From Nymphaea colorata (lineage: Eukaryota > Streptophyta > Magnoliopsida > Nymphaeales > Nymphaeaceae), in contig NC_045138.2 of assembly GCF_008831285.2 (NCBI RefSeq), positions 3,512,143-3,576,142 on the forward strand: 64,000 nt of DNA, given 5' to 3'. Below the pieces are notes generated by a model. The model had not been told where the DNA came from, did no database searches, and saw only the letters and a list, made by a program, of their open reading frames with translations. This document shows, piece by piece, positions 12,991 to 24,549 of this stretch. Position 1 is the first letter of the stretch. Each line of letters begins with the position of its first letter. Made by a program: the position numbers and the translations under genes.

Positions 12991-13104
12991 GCAAACCCTT
13001 GGGCGTCCGGTATGACGGCCTCCCGTCATCTTTACAAAAAAACTGCCGTCCAGACCGACTAATCTCCATTACACCAATTGTTAAGGGACTCGGTGGACCG
13101 CAAT

Positions 13105-13115
13105 GTGGGGCCCAC
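13105..13115. promoter_or_regulatory. GTGGGGCCCAC palindromic site in the PIP2 promoter
   Basis: The 11-mer GTGGGGCCCAC fits the class I TCP transcription-factor consensus GTGGGNCCC on both strands. It lies about 115 bp upstream of the TATA box. The same 11-mer and its reverse complement recur near 15.5 kb. Binding is an inference from known TCP consensus sites. Confidence 0.45.
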
Positions 13116-15231
13116 TCCTCGTCACAGGAGGCCCTGCCGGTCACTCCCCCCTTCCCTTTTTATCCCTCGGTCAACCTCTCTTTTTCTTTTTTACTATAAT
13201 ACCCTTTGTTAACGTCTCCCGTTGATGGGTTTTTTTTTATTTATTTTTCATTCATGCACCGTTGAAGTACAAAAAAAAACATATCACGTAATCTTGATTT
13301 TTTTTTTTGAGGTTTGTACCGTCTTTTGCAGCGAAATTTTACCATGATTCAATTCAGAAAAACTTTTCAAGCAAAAAAGAAGTTTGATTTTTTTTTATGA
13401 AAAAATTGTTTCTTTTGTACATTAATAATTTTACCATAAAAAAAAACTTTTTGCATCAAAGGAAGCTTGAGATAAAGCATCTCGGACCGATAGACCTTGT
13501 CGTTTGAAATGTTTCAATGGTTCTGTTGTAGGTTTTTAACATTTTGCTAAGGTGGTTTTTAGAATTAGCTTGGATGGTTAGAAAATTTGGTTAAGAGTTA
13601 AAGTTGGCTCACCCTTGACTTAACTCGACTTGTCTCCTCACTTGATCATGATTCGCTTCGCTCGATTCAAGCTATTTTAAAAATCAACATGAGTCAATTG
13701 GCTGTTAATCGTTTATCGATTCAAGTCCCAATCATAAATTTGCCAAGCAAAAAAAAAAAAAACCTTCCACTGAACTAAGGGCATTTTAGACATTATCTTT
13801 TCAAGAAACATGCGTACGGATATACAGGGGCCTCATTCTTATCCCTTTTATCTTGCTTTTGAAAAAAAAACTGTTAAAAAAACCCAAACAAAGAAAAGGA
13901 AGAAGCCGGAGGGATGGAAATAAAAAAAGAAAGGGAGGATAGCATGGTAAATCGGGTTGACCGTTCTCCCTTTCTTCTCTTTCCCACCCCGACAGCGATG
14001 AAGGAAAAAGCAGCTCGCCAGTTACCGGTTTCCGGCCCCGCGAGTAGCCGTTGAGAGATAAAATGACGAATCCACCACCAGGCAGGGCCTTTCTTTTTAG
14101 CTCTCAGATGAGAGATGATGACAGGGTGAAGTTTAAAAAGGTTCAGACGACCCATTCATTTCACGTCGACGGCATTCCTCCTCCTTTCTTTATCTCATCA
14201 AACTCAAAAACTCTCTTCTTATTCCTTCGCCCTTCAAACTCATCCTCCTTTCCTTTCTTATAACCATAAGCCGTCAGATTATATATATATATATATATAA
14301 AAGTGGTTGGTGATAGAAGACGTGCAAGTATTTAAGGAGAAATTTAAGGGAGCACCAAATTTCAGGACTCGTCGTCTCTCCGAGGATGGGATGGGACACA
14401 ACGGTGGGAATCTTTTACAGCTGAAGAAAAACAAAACAGATTTTGATTTTGTTTTCCTGCAGCACCAATCATCGAAATGCTTTTATCACGATCGACAAGG
14501 TGTGGAGAATCCGCGTTTAACTTATTTTATTCGTTCGTGCATGGGAGATGGTAAAAAAGGAGTTTGGTTCACATGGTTAGATAGAAGGGATGTCGAAATC
14601 GCGAGGTTTTATCTTAGAATCGAAGCAAAGACCTCGACGCTTGAATAGGCGGCCTCCTGTGTATCGATGAAAACAAACCAACTAAAGCGAAGCTATCAGC
14701 ATTAAAAACTGAAGAATCATCCATGAAACTATTACTGGTTTGAAAAATGTAAGAGAGAGAGAGAGAGAGAACATGAGAGGTTTATGCAATATGGGGAGCA
14801 AGAAAAACGGAAGATTATGTACACTAATCGTGACCTGTTCTGAAATACTATATGTGAAGTCATTTCTCACAGTCAAAATGGAATTGTCTATCGTTTTACA
14901 TATAATAATACCTTGTAAATCTTTAATTAGTGGAAAAGGAAAAAAATCTTCGTAATTTCAACTCGTTCTTCTTTCTACTTTGATATTCATTTTTGAAGTC
15001 TTTAAACTTTTTTTTCGTAAAACATAAACAAAAATCTAGTTAAAAACCTTCTTTCTGCTTTACACCGGCCGGTTAATAATCGGTAAACTGGGCGGCCGGC
15101 GATCCCATCTCTGTCTGTCTGGAAGATTAAGACTGAACTCCTACAAATGTACTTCACGTTGAAACGTGGCGCCGCTTTAGAGGTGAAGAGTAGGATGGCA
15201 GGGTTCGGAAGTCTCCGGAACCTCCCGCCCT

Positions 15232-15571
15232 GGGACCCACCAACAAGGGGAAATATGACGGAGACTTGGTGATCTGAATCTTCACGCTCCCTCTCTCGAC
15301 CCATCATATCTCCGCCATTTTGTCCTGTAACGTTAAATTTAATTAAAAGAAAAAAAAAAAAAAGAAGGAGAAAGAAAAAGGATGTCAGCCAAGGTGGTCC
15401 CACGCCAACATGAAGTGGGCCCCGCGCCCCCACTTTCCAGCTCTGTGATTGGCTGTCGATCACGTGGACCACCGGCCCCCGAGCCGGAGGCTGTGCGGTG
15501 GGCACAGCAAAGCGTGCCGATGTGGGCCCCACTGGGCCCGTCCCTCTTATTTCTGCTCTCGTGGGGCCCAC
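15232..15571. promoter_or_regulatory. GC-rich island with clustered TCP-type, G-box and CCAAT motifs
   Basis: Within 340 bp there are GGGACCCAC (15232), GTGGTCCCAC (15394), GTGGGCCCC (15415), GTGGGCCCCAC (15522) and GTGGGGCCCAC (15561); the last two are reverse complements of each other. ATTGG (inverted CCAAT) near 15448 and a CACGTG G-box at 15461 lie between them. These are TCP, NF-Y and bZIP/bHLH target types. No coding gene starts here that I can recognise; the island is 2.5 kb upstream of PIP2, so it could be a distal element or the promoter of an unseen transcript. Confidence 0.45.
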
Positions 15572-16869
15572 CTGCCAGAAAAAAAATGATTAGAGCTTCG
15601 TCGTCCTCTCTCCATCCTACGGTTCTGGGTCGGGTCCGCTTCTGACCCTCAGCTCCCAACGGCTCTTTTTCCTCGAGATGCGATGGCTACGTGACAAGTT
15701 TTCCACTTCACTGTTGGGCTCTTGACGTTATTTCATTCTGCGGTTTTCTTTTCTTCAGGGGGGATGTTCATGTAAGTAGCAAAAGCAAACACGAATAAAG
15801 AAAATCTCGACTCCGTTTCCTACCGTTTGACTATCATACCGGCCGCTTATATTGCAAAAATAATTGAAGTCTGTTGACGCCATCCTTGACAGAAGCATGA
15901 GAAGAAGAAGAAGAACAGCCCGGATTTTGGCCACGGCAATCATGCTTTTATAATTTTTTTTTTCAACCGGCCGGAAAGTTATTCGCCGCCAACGGTTTCC
16001 ACCTGCTTCCGTTCTTCTCTCCCTTTTTTTAATAACGTAAAGATCTGTTTCACCCTGGTCCGGATGTGGCCGTTATGGACGAATGATTTTTCATGGAAGC
16101 TACCCATAACACATATCACCGTTTTTCCAACTACCAAATCCCAAACTGCCAACGGGAAGTTGGACAGTTTCCGGCATGTGCTCTGCAGCTTTTTAGTGTT
16201 TGGCACGACTGAAAATGTTGTAAGTGAGAAGAAAACACACGACTGAAAATGTTGGTAAGTTAGAAGAGTTAATCTAGTGTTAGATTATTCCAAATGAGAG
16301 ATGAAGCTCTTCATTCGTCTTCCTTTTTGCGCATACCGCCCTTTTGAGTTATGCCCCTGTTTTAAATTAACCTTTAAGCCATCATTTAAATGTTGTGATT
16401 TGTTTTAAGAATATTTATAAAGCTATATTCTTTTTCTTTTTCTTGATTGGAGAAAAACCAGCCAAGCTGAGTGACTTTGTTGCTTCCTGAACACAGACTC
16501 ACAAGCCAACAGCCCCAGCGCAGCAGAAAGGTAGGTGTTACTGATGGTAGTAGATTCAGCAACCCTTTGTCTACCGGCTACTACATGCAACAAACACGAT
16601 GAGACCTATTCTGGGGCAGAGAGAGGGAAGGGGAAGGCCACCTAGGCCATGGCCCTACCCCAAATAATTGGAAAAAATATATATATACAATGAAAAAAAT
16701 TAGTTGCGCAATGTATTTTTTAGATTCGAGTTCAGTTTGATCTCACTCCAATCCGAAGTTGGATTGTTTGGTTTGCTCCTGAAAAAAATCTTAGCTCCGC
16801 CCCTAAGACTATTGATATATGTCTATATCATTAGGTTTAGTGTAACGACCAGACCCACTTCAAGTTTTG

Positions 16870-17105
16870 CTTTCAGTCTCTCAAAAAACTTAACAATCAA
16901 GACAATTAACCACTTAACAACTTTCTTTATAAGTTTTTGAAGATTCATCACAATGTTCAAAATTTTGAGAGTATTACATTATGCATCTTTCAGTCCGAAA
17001 AAAGTTAAGAATAAAGACGACTAACCACATAACAATTCTCTTTATAAGCTTTTGAAAATCTCTTACAAGTACATGACTAAATTTTTATATTGTTACATTA
17101 TGCAT
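16870..17105. repeat. 117-bp diverged tandem duplication
   Basis: CTTTCAGTC opens both units (16870 and 16987), and each ends with a TTACATTATGCAT phrase. The units share AACCAC(T/A)TAACAA and TCTTTATAAG phrases and differ at many positions. Function unknown; probably decayed mobile-element DNA. Confidence 0.6.
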
Positions 17106-17125
17106 GGGACTATATCAACTATCAG

Positions 17126-17126
17126 C

Positions 17127-17188
<62 letters not shown>
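17126..17188. repeat. (CT)n(AT)n microsatellite
   Basis: A run of CT dinucleotides changes directly into AT dinucleotides, ending at 17188. Likely polymorphic in length. Confidence 0.95.
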
Positions 17189-17190
<2 letters not shown>

Positions 17191-20100
17191 CAATTTTAGA
17201 GATTATAAATTGCATGACAAAATGCTTCTCCTTTTTTTTTTCTCCCATTTCAATTTCATTGCATAAGTTCTTAACTAACATATGATTGTATGGAAATTTT
17301 TTTAAAGAAAAAAATAGTTGGCATCATGAACTTCTTCCAAAAGGGATCCGTATTTTTGGTAAATGTTGTCTCGCTTTTACTTTATCTCATATATAAATTG
17401 CAAATTTTCTTGTTGGGCAGACTAATTGCCGGTGGCTGGTAGAAGGCAACTACGTTTTGGTTTGATTTCTATAGGCCTTAACTCCGGCGGTGGAGCCGGG
17501 ATTTCTTTTTCCAATTTCGTGCGATGATCATCCTCACGCCATACGTCCTTTTCCCATCTCGAATTAGTTTAGTTTAATGCTGCGTTTTTGGAAAGCTTTT
17601 TCCTAGTTCATTCAAAACTTGGAATTCTTTTCCACTGCTCTTCTAAGTGAAGTTCCTTTTCTTTTTCCTTTTTTCCTGAAAAAAAAAAGAAAAAAAAAAA
17701 CTTTAAATAAAGTGAGACATGTGATCCACTTGCACTCCTGATACTCAAAAGGAAGACAAAAATAAAGTATCCTCGAAGCAACACCCATGCTTGCTATCAT
17801 GAACTGTTTCTTTTTTCCTTTCTCCCACTCATGTCCTAAAATCTTCTTCATCATTTTGTACTGTAAAACTATGCTCTCATTTATACAGTGGAAGATGATG
17901 ATTGGAACTGTTTGAATAAATAGGTCAACCTCCTTAGAAGCTGTTTGTATGCTCATGGAAAACGCTTATAGAATCCAAAGAAAAGTGCAACCCAGTGTGA
18001 AAAGTCTTCCTATAAGAACAAAATTGAAGAAAACAAGAAAGAAACACATTTTTCATAGATGACGTGAAATTTGGTTAGGTGGTGTTTTTGTCACCAGGAA
18101 TACACAACGCTTAATATGCACCACACATGTAACCCTCTCAAATTCATCACTAAGAACCAAGATAATCACACACTTGCAAAGGAATATCTACCACACATAT
18201 AATCAACCCTCACAATTTCACCAATATAATATATTGAAATGATAAACACATTTGAGAAGCAACATGAACGACCTCGAGCAGGTTCTTCATTGTTTGCATT
18301 GTATCACATTCTTCAATATTGACTCTAATAATAATAGCGATACTCAGGGAGCATTTGCCCGCAGAAACACTAGCACATTAATTTTGTCATTCTGTCAATA
18401 TATTTGAGGCAGATTCATAAAAACACGTTGTTGGTATGCTTTCTCATGTTGCCACCAGGTTGGCTAGTGCTATAAATAGAGAAAAATAATATATAAATTT
18501 TTGTTATGGGGCACTGTTATAAAAATTCTCATTTCTAAAGAGACACAACATATATAAATAAATAAATAATTATAATAAATCTATGTAAAAATATATAAAA
18601 ATTTTGTTGCTGGTGTGGGTAGGTAGCTAGGCTACTGGTTGTAATGTTTTTGAAATCAAAACTTTTTTTAAGCTAATAAAAGAAAGACAGGATGAACAAG
18701 AATACTAATTGCACTAAGCAAAAGGAAACAACAAATGTTTTTTTTTAATTACATATTACAAAAGGCTTCTTTTTTTTTCTAGAGCATCCTTTATAAAAAA
18801 AATTCTTTCAATATAAAAAGAAAAAAGAAAAGAAAATGAACAGCAACCTAAAAAAATTGGCTGACTCGAAAACAAAGTCCTCAATCGCTTAAAGATTGTG
18901 ATTGTCTTTCTTTGTTTTTTTAACACTCCGTTCGTTTTTTTACTGAAATTAGAAAGAAAAGTGATCGTCATTGGCATGGTGAAAAGAGAAACTAAACTGG
19001 AGAAGTAAATGATGTCGGACTTTTATTTTTTTTCAATGAGAAGAACAACTATATTAAACTAAGTGAGAAAAGATATAATATGCATGATTCAGTAACCCAT
19101 AAGCAAGTTCCTGATCTTAAACCAAGCAAAAAGATTATTTTTATTTTTGTATTAACAACTGTTCCGAGACCATTTAGCAGGTTCCATAACTTTAGTGCCG
19201 GGAATATAAAGTTTTACCTAAAAGGTCAAACTTTATGACCGAGTAAAATTTTTTGACCTTGTTTTCCAACCTTGCTTGTATATTAAAATGTGCACCAAGA
19301 AAACTTTCATGCATAGACGAATATAAAACTAAAAGACCTAAAACAAAAGTTCGATATCATCACTACCTTTCGTTCCACCTAATGCCACCAGTTATTAAAT
19401 ATTCTAATGTTCGACTGTTTAATATCATGTATTTATTTGTCCAAACTAGGATTTACTTAAACCGAAAGTAGGAACTTCATTACGTCCTTGAACAGCGGAC
19501 AACCAATCACCGAGTACCACGTGCATCAAGTGCACTTGTCAGGACGACCGAACGAATATAAATATAAAAGTATATATATTTCATTTTTTTCTTCTTCATA
19601 TGCATTGAGCGCCCAACCTTTTTGTTTTTTGTTTCTTTTTAAATTCCAATGTGGGCCTTGTACCCAATTCTTTGAAATGACCCACTTTCAACAATTGAAA
19701 AGTTAGTTTATCTGACCCGTAAATTATGTGGTTTCCTCAAGAAAATAAGAGCCACACAAAATATCATCGAAACTATAAATCCTAAAATAAGAGAACCATC
19801 TTAAAGGAGGTCCTTCATTGCCCAGTGAACCTTTGAATAAAGGCAACCGCTTGGTACTATTGTCTTTTCTAGAAATTTGCGACCGATTTGGGGATAATTA
19901 TATTGCAGTTCCAACTTCAAATTAAATTTCCATGCGATTGCAAAGATGAAAGGAATTCAAGAGAGGCCGAACACTTTGGATTTCTTTGTTTCACATAAAT
20001 CAACTTCAAATAAACTAAAATACTCTCTCTCTCTAAATAAAGGAAAAGACTCTCTCCTTCGTATCTTTTCGGTGACACTTTGTCGCTTCCTTTTGTAATT

Positions 20101-23100
20101 TTATTGCAATTTCCTCGGTTCCCTTTCTGTGTGATATAATTGATTACAGATTCAATTCAGAACTATTTAGTTGGAGGATATGATGAAGAAAAGAAGATGC
20201 CATCCTTTTTCACAGACTGGATCTGAGGATGAGAGCTAAAGAGATATGATGAATATCCAATCCTACCAAAAAAAAAAAAAATCGATTGAATGATGGTCAC
20301 ATTCCGAACTTAATGTCTTCGAGAAAGTAACTTAAATCTAACAACACTAAATTCGATCTGGGTAGAATCCGATCACATCCGTATCTCCAATCACCTTCGA
20401 AGGCTGAGTGAACTTGGAACAAGAATTCCAAATCCGAGTAAGCAATGGAAGGCCGTGTTAAAAAGTTTTCGGCTTCTTCGTGGTCTACAAAGACAAAATG
20501 CGTGCTTCAGAGCACCACCAAGGAAAGAAGGTCGGTGGCTTTTGCGTCAAGAGGAGGAAACAGAAGTGTAGCGATCATGGCCGCAGGAGAAGAAAGAAAA
20601 GGTAAGGAGTCGGAGTGGGTGGTATGAGATGAGACTGTGCTCCATGTGCCGTTGCCTGTGAGGCTGACAAGAAAAAGCTGCACCTCCCCCACTTCAACCT
20701 CCTCCAATATCAGAATTTAATTAATGTAAAAGCGGAGGCCCTAATCTTCCTTGGAACTCCACATCAGATCCTCATCTTCTGGTCTCCTTTTTGTCTTCTA
20801 AAATGGTCTGGACCGCAGATCCTATTCAAGTTTGCTTGTGCTTTTTAATTTGCCACTCTCAATGAACAGTAAGCTGGCTTCTGCACCTTCCTTACCACCA
20901 CTAAACTGTTTCTTCTTTAGCTGTTTACTTGACCCCTCCCTCCCTCTCTCTCTCTCTCCCTCTGTATATGTGTTGATGTGGAAGATGAACTGTTAGAGGT
21001 GAGCAGCTCCAAAGTTGGCATCGAGGATCCTAATTGCAGAAAACAACTGGGCAGAGAAGGCTTTCACTTGTCTTCCTCGGGAATTTAAGTTTCATGGAGG
21101 GGAAGGGTTCATATATACTTCTTATGGCAGACAACCGTTTGGAAGCCATGGCGGCTCCAAAGGAAGGAGCAAAACGAGATGCAGACATAAGCTTGAACGC
21201 ACGCGTGCTCGAGGAAAGTAACAGCTGAATTGAGTGGTGCAGACAGGAAAATGGGGGCACCCAGTCCGTGGCGGGCACTGACTTACACGCTGCCCTTTCC
21301 TTCTTCCTCATGTCTATTTTATTCTCATCACCTGCAATAACTCTGATACCTAGGATCCTTTCAGCAAAGGAATCTCTTCTGATCATCCAAAAAATGATTG
21401 GCTTTCCTGAGAATAATAGTAATTAGCTAGAATGTCTTTCCACTTTTATCATTAAAGCAACAAAGCAACCAGGAACAATGATAAGCAGCTTACGTGAAAC
21501 TGGTTAACGAAATTATTTTGGGCAGTCGGTGGAAATTGAAAGGCTTCAAGCTGAAGAGCTGTGTCGAAGTTTTAACCTTTGCTGTTCTCTATGAGCATTT
21601 TCATTATAAGCCAGGCTGCAAAATAGTTAGTCAGGCTGCCAATTCAGAAAATCAGAACGGGAAACTGTTGTATACATTTTTTTGGAAAAAAAAAAGGGTG
21701 AAAACTATATAAAACAATCAACAACAAGAAAAATCACTTAAAATGTTAAAAAAATAATAAAAATGAACAGTACTGTGTGACGCGAAGCTCCCTCTACCTT
21801 CCAAGTTAAACAAATTGTATCATGATTACACTGCTCTAGAGCTTCCCTCCTGGGATGATCTGATAGACGTTCTACCTAACTGCTGCCTGCGCATATAAGG
21901 CAAAAAAATAATCTCAGTACAGTTTTTTAAGCTAGAGTACGCTACTGTTCCCTCGCTCTCTCTGCATCACGGAATACTGAATAATGAGTGAGGAAAATTC
22001 TGTATGTATTGTTTACGGCATTATATAAATTCAAGCCACATTTCCGTCTTTCATTTAGAAATGGGTGGTCCAGTTGCTTAACTTAAGCATGTAAGCTTAT
22101 CCCTTTTATTTTATTACCAATCAATTCATAAACCATGAAGCCAATCAATTTTGCCTGCTCTCCTGTAAAGCAAGCAGTCATCTTAGCCCTTTCGTGAATT
22201 GTTTTTCTCTATCTCTGGTGGTTGGATGGAATATCCTCTTCTGGGCGGCTTCACCTCTTCCCCTCTCATGAAAAAAAACAAACAGAGAAAAATTACATGA
22301 GCTTCACCCAACTGAAACAATTAATGACAGCAGTACTGATCCGACGACATCCGTGACTCAGCCCACTTCGCCTGAGAGCTTCGTTCCCAAAAGCATGACA
22401 TCCCACATGTCTGTTTCTGTGCAGAGAGAGTACCATGAAGGCAAATCTTTTTTTTTTTCCTCTGCTAAAGTTAGGTACCCCTTCTCTCTCAATCATGGAA
22501 ACCGAAAGAAATTTACTGCAAGGAAAATGAAGGAGAAGACATTTGAGCCCTGCCCAAGTTCACAGAAAGCGTTCGTCGGCTTTTTGTTTGTAAAGTCATC
22601 CATGACTGCTGCCTCTGCGAGCTGCAGAGAGTTCAGTTCAGAATTTGACAAACTACCCAACTGCATATTCGGCATAAAGATACAATTCCTTCCATGATTT
22701 TACTTGTTCGTTCATCTCATGAAACGCCTTATCATGGGTAGATAATGTCAGATTGCAAGTGCGTTCTGTAATTGTAGACACCGACTGCTCAGTTGATAAG
22801 TACAACTAATTAGGAAGTCAATGGCGCAGTGGGAGTACACATGGTCGAAGAAAGCTTCCGACTGAGCAATTATTGGGTACCAAATGGCTTCATTACTTCA
22901 TCATTAAACCCAGTGGCACAGTTGGAAGTCATTTTCATGTTAGCATTGAAGATCCAAATAGAATCCGTTAAGCGTCTCAGGGGAATATGCCATCAGATTT
23001 GAAAATTATGCAACAGGTGGCAGCTCAACTTCCCTGCCAAAATTACACTACAAGAAAAAGAAAAGGCACTAGTCTGAGTAGTAGAAAGACGCCCGATGGT

Positions 23101-24119
23101 TCCCTGCCCATCATGATAAATGAGAATAAGCAGCGGAAGATTCCCACTGCACACAGAAATACCTCTAAATGACAGCGAAATGATGCGCAGAGTCTGACGA
23201 TTGATGAATATTTTTAGAAGCTCCCCTGGGAAACGGGCAGGCAAAGTATATCCGATATAAATCATTCACTTGAATGTCAAGAAAAAGCAAACTAGTTGAT
23301 AATATGGTATCTATCTGAACATTAAAGGGATGATGCAAACCGGGGGCGTGACAGCTTGTCAGATTAAGGAGTTGTTGGGAGTCGCTTTAAATCGAGGATT
23401 TCTTGTTCCCCATCTAATGATGAAGACTGCCTTTAAACCCTGGACTGACGCACTTTCATTATTTGACACCTCTGTCTCTCTTTATCCGTTCTGATGATCC
23501 CATAGAATTCTTGGGCCGTACCCTTGGATTAACATTGCATACATCAAAACTTAGTTAACAAAAGAAATAATTGTTTCCGGTAACTAAAAAGTGAAAAATG
23601 GAGGCTCATCACTTGCTGCAAAAAACATCTGTAAACAATGTTGAAAGCGTGAGACAATTTGCATAAGCAGAAGAATGCAAGTTTGCCGTAACAACTGCAT
23701 GTTATGCAGGCACGGTATGAAGAACAGCTTATCGAAAGTAAATGATAACAGCGAAACAGTAAAGTGCTTTCACTACCAAGTCCCCTTCCTGACAATGTTC
23801 ACCACTTTCTACTTCAACCCAGCAGAGGCACTTCATCACGTACAAGCCTCCTCCTGTCAGGAAGTCCAATAAATTTGTAATTAGCCTTCAAAAACCACTC
23901 ATTATAGCGCTTACGCTGAATGCAGGATCTAGAAAATATGCCCAAAAAATTTTTCATTATGACCATCAAATTCCACAAGTGAGTACCCAGTTTGAGCTAG
24001 AAACTGGACGGAGCTGGATACTCATTTGGACGCGCAAACTTTGGTTTAGGGTGCGTTTTCCGGCCAACCACTTTGCTGATTGGGGTTCCTTCACTCAAAC
24101 GACACATTGACCCCAACCT

Positions 24120-24500
24120 TGTTGCTCTAACTCCTGAAGTGGAGGAGCTCGTGAGAACGTGTGGAGCTCGTGGGAAAAGCATGAGTTTTTCAGTTTTTTT
24201 TTATCGTCTATAAATGTTAGCTTTTTTTACTAAAGTTGAGAAGTTAATGCCAAAAGAGGAGAAGAAAGTTTCCATCTTTCTCTCCCTCCCTCTCTCGCTC
24301 TTTACTCTCTCTCTCCTGCCGTCCTTGACTCTCTCTCTCACGCTGCCCTAGACGCAGCTTGCTTCTCTCTCTGCCAGTGTATAGCTGCTCCCTCTCTTGC
24401 CCTTTCCCTCGTTGGTGTGTTGCACCCTACGGTCCCCTCTCTTCATTTTGTCATTACCAAAAGAGAGGGATTGAGTGTGAATCGCGGGAGAACGCCAACA
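24120..24500 (+). repeat. Left (5') LTR of the young copia element
   Basis: It starts TGTTGCTC and ends CCAACA just before the primer site. TATAAATG at 24209-24216 is the likely LTR TATA box. Compared with the right LTR, 159 bp (right-LTR 28856-29014) are missing, with AGT at both breakpoints; the gap lies in U3 only about 25 bp upstream of the TATA box. Confidence 0.93.
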
Positions 24501-24502
24501 TT

Positions 24503-24514
24503 TGGTATCAGAGC
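24503..24514 (+). other. Primer-binding site (initiator tRNA-Met)
   Basis: TGGTATCAGAGC begins two bases after the LTR end. It is the standard complement of the 3' end of initiator tRNA-Met used by plant copia elements to start minus-strand DNA synthesis. Confidence 0.95.
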
Positions 24515-24549
24515 CAGGTTGTATGCCAAAGCTCCCTCGATTCAAGCCG

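Larger units (their letters stand above)
12991..24119. other. Large intergenic region, no gene recognised
   Basis: About 11 kb lie between the PIP2 promoter and the first copia element without a gene I can support. It holds long A/T runs, an AT microsatellite (14279-14299), a (CT)n(AT)n tract (17126-17188), a duplicated 117-bp unit (16870-17105) and a GC-rich island at about 15.2-15.65 kb with promoter-like motifs. Frames such as 14307-14648 (+), 21030-21386 (-) and 22353-22697 (+) have no recognisable domain and no exon partners. Non-coding RNA genes cannot be excluded. Confidence 0.55.

Noticed and set aside
12362-13144. The whole 260-aa minus frame as aquaporin exon 1
   Set aside because: Only 12577-12880 matches PIP2; the upstream part is promoter/leader and the downstream part is intron after the GT donor.
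14307-14648. 113-aa plus-strand open frame
   Set aside because: No recognisable domain, no promoter or splice partner, low-complexity surroundings.
15002-15659. Overlapping long frames on both strands near 15.0-15.66 kb
   Set aside because: They exist because the DNA is GC-rich; they contain no known motif and include palindromic regulatory-type sequence.
21030-21386. 118-aa minus-strand open frame
   Set aside because: No known motif, and the opposite strand is equally open; no support as a gene.
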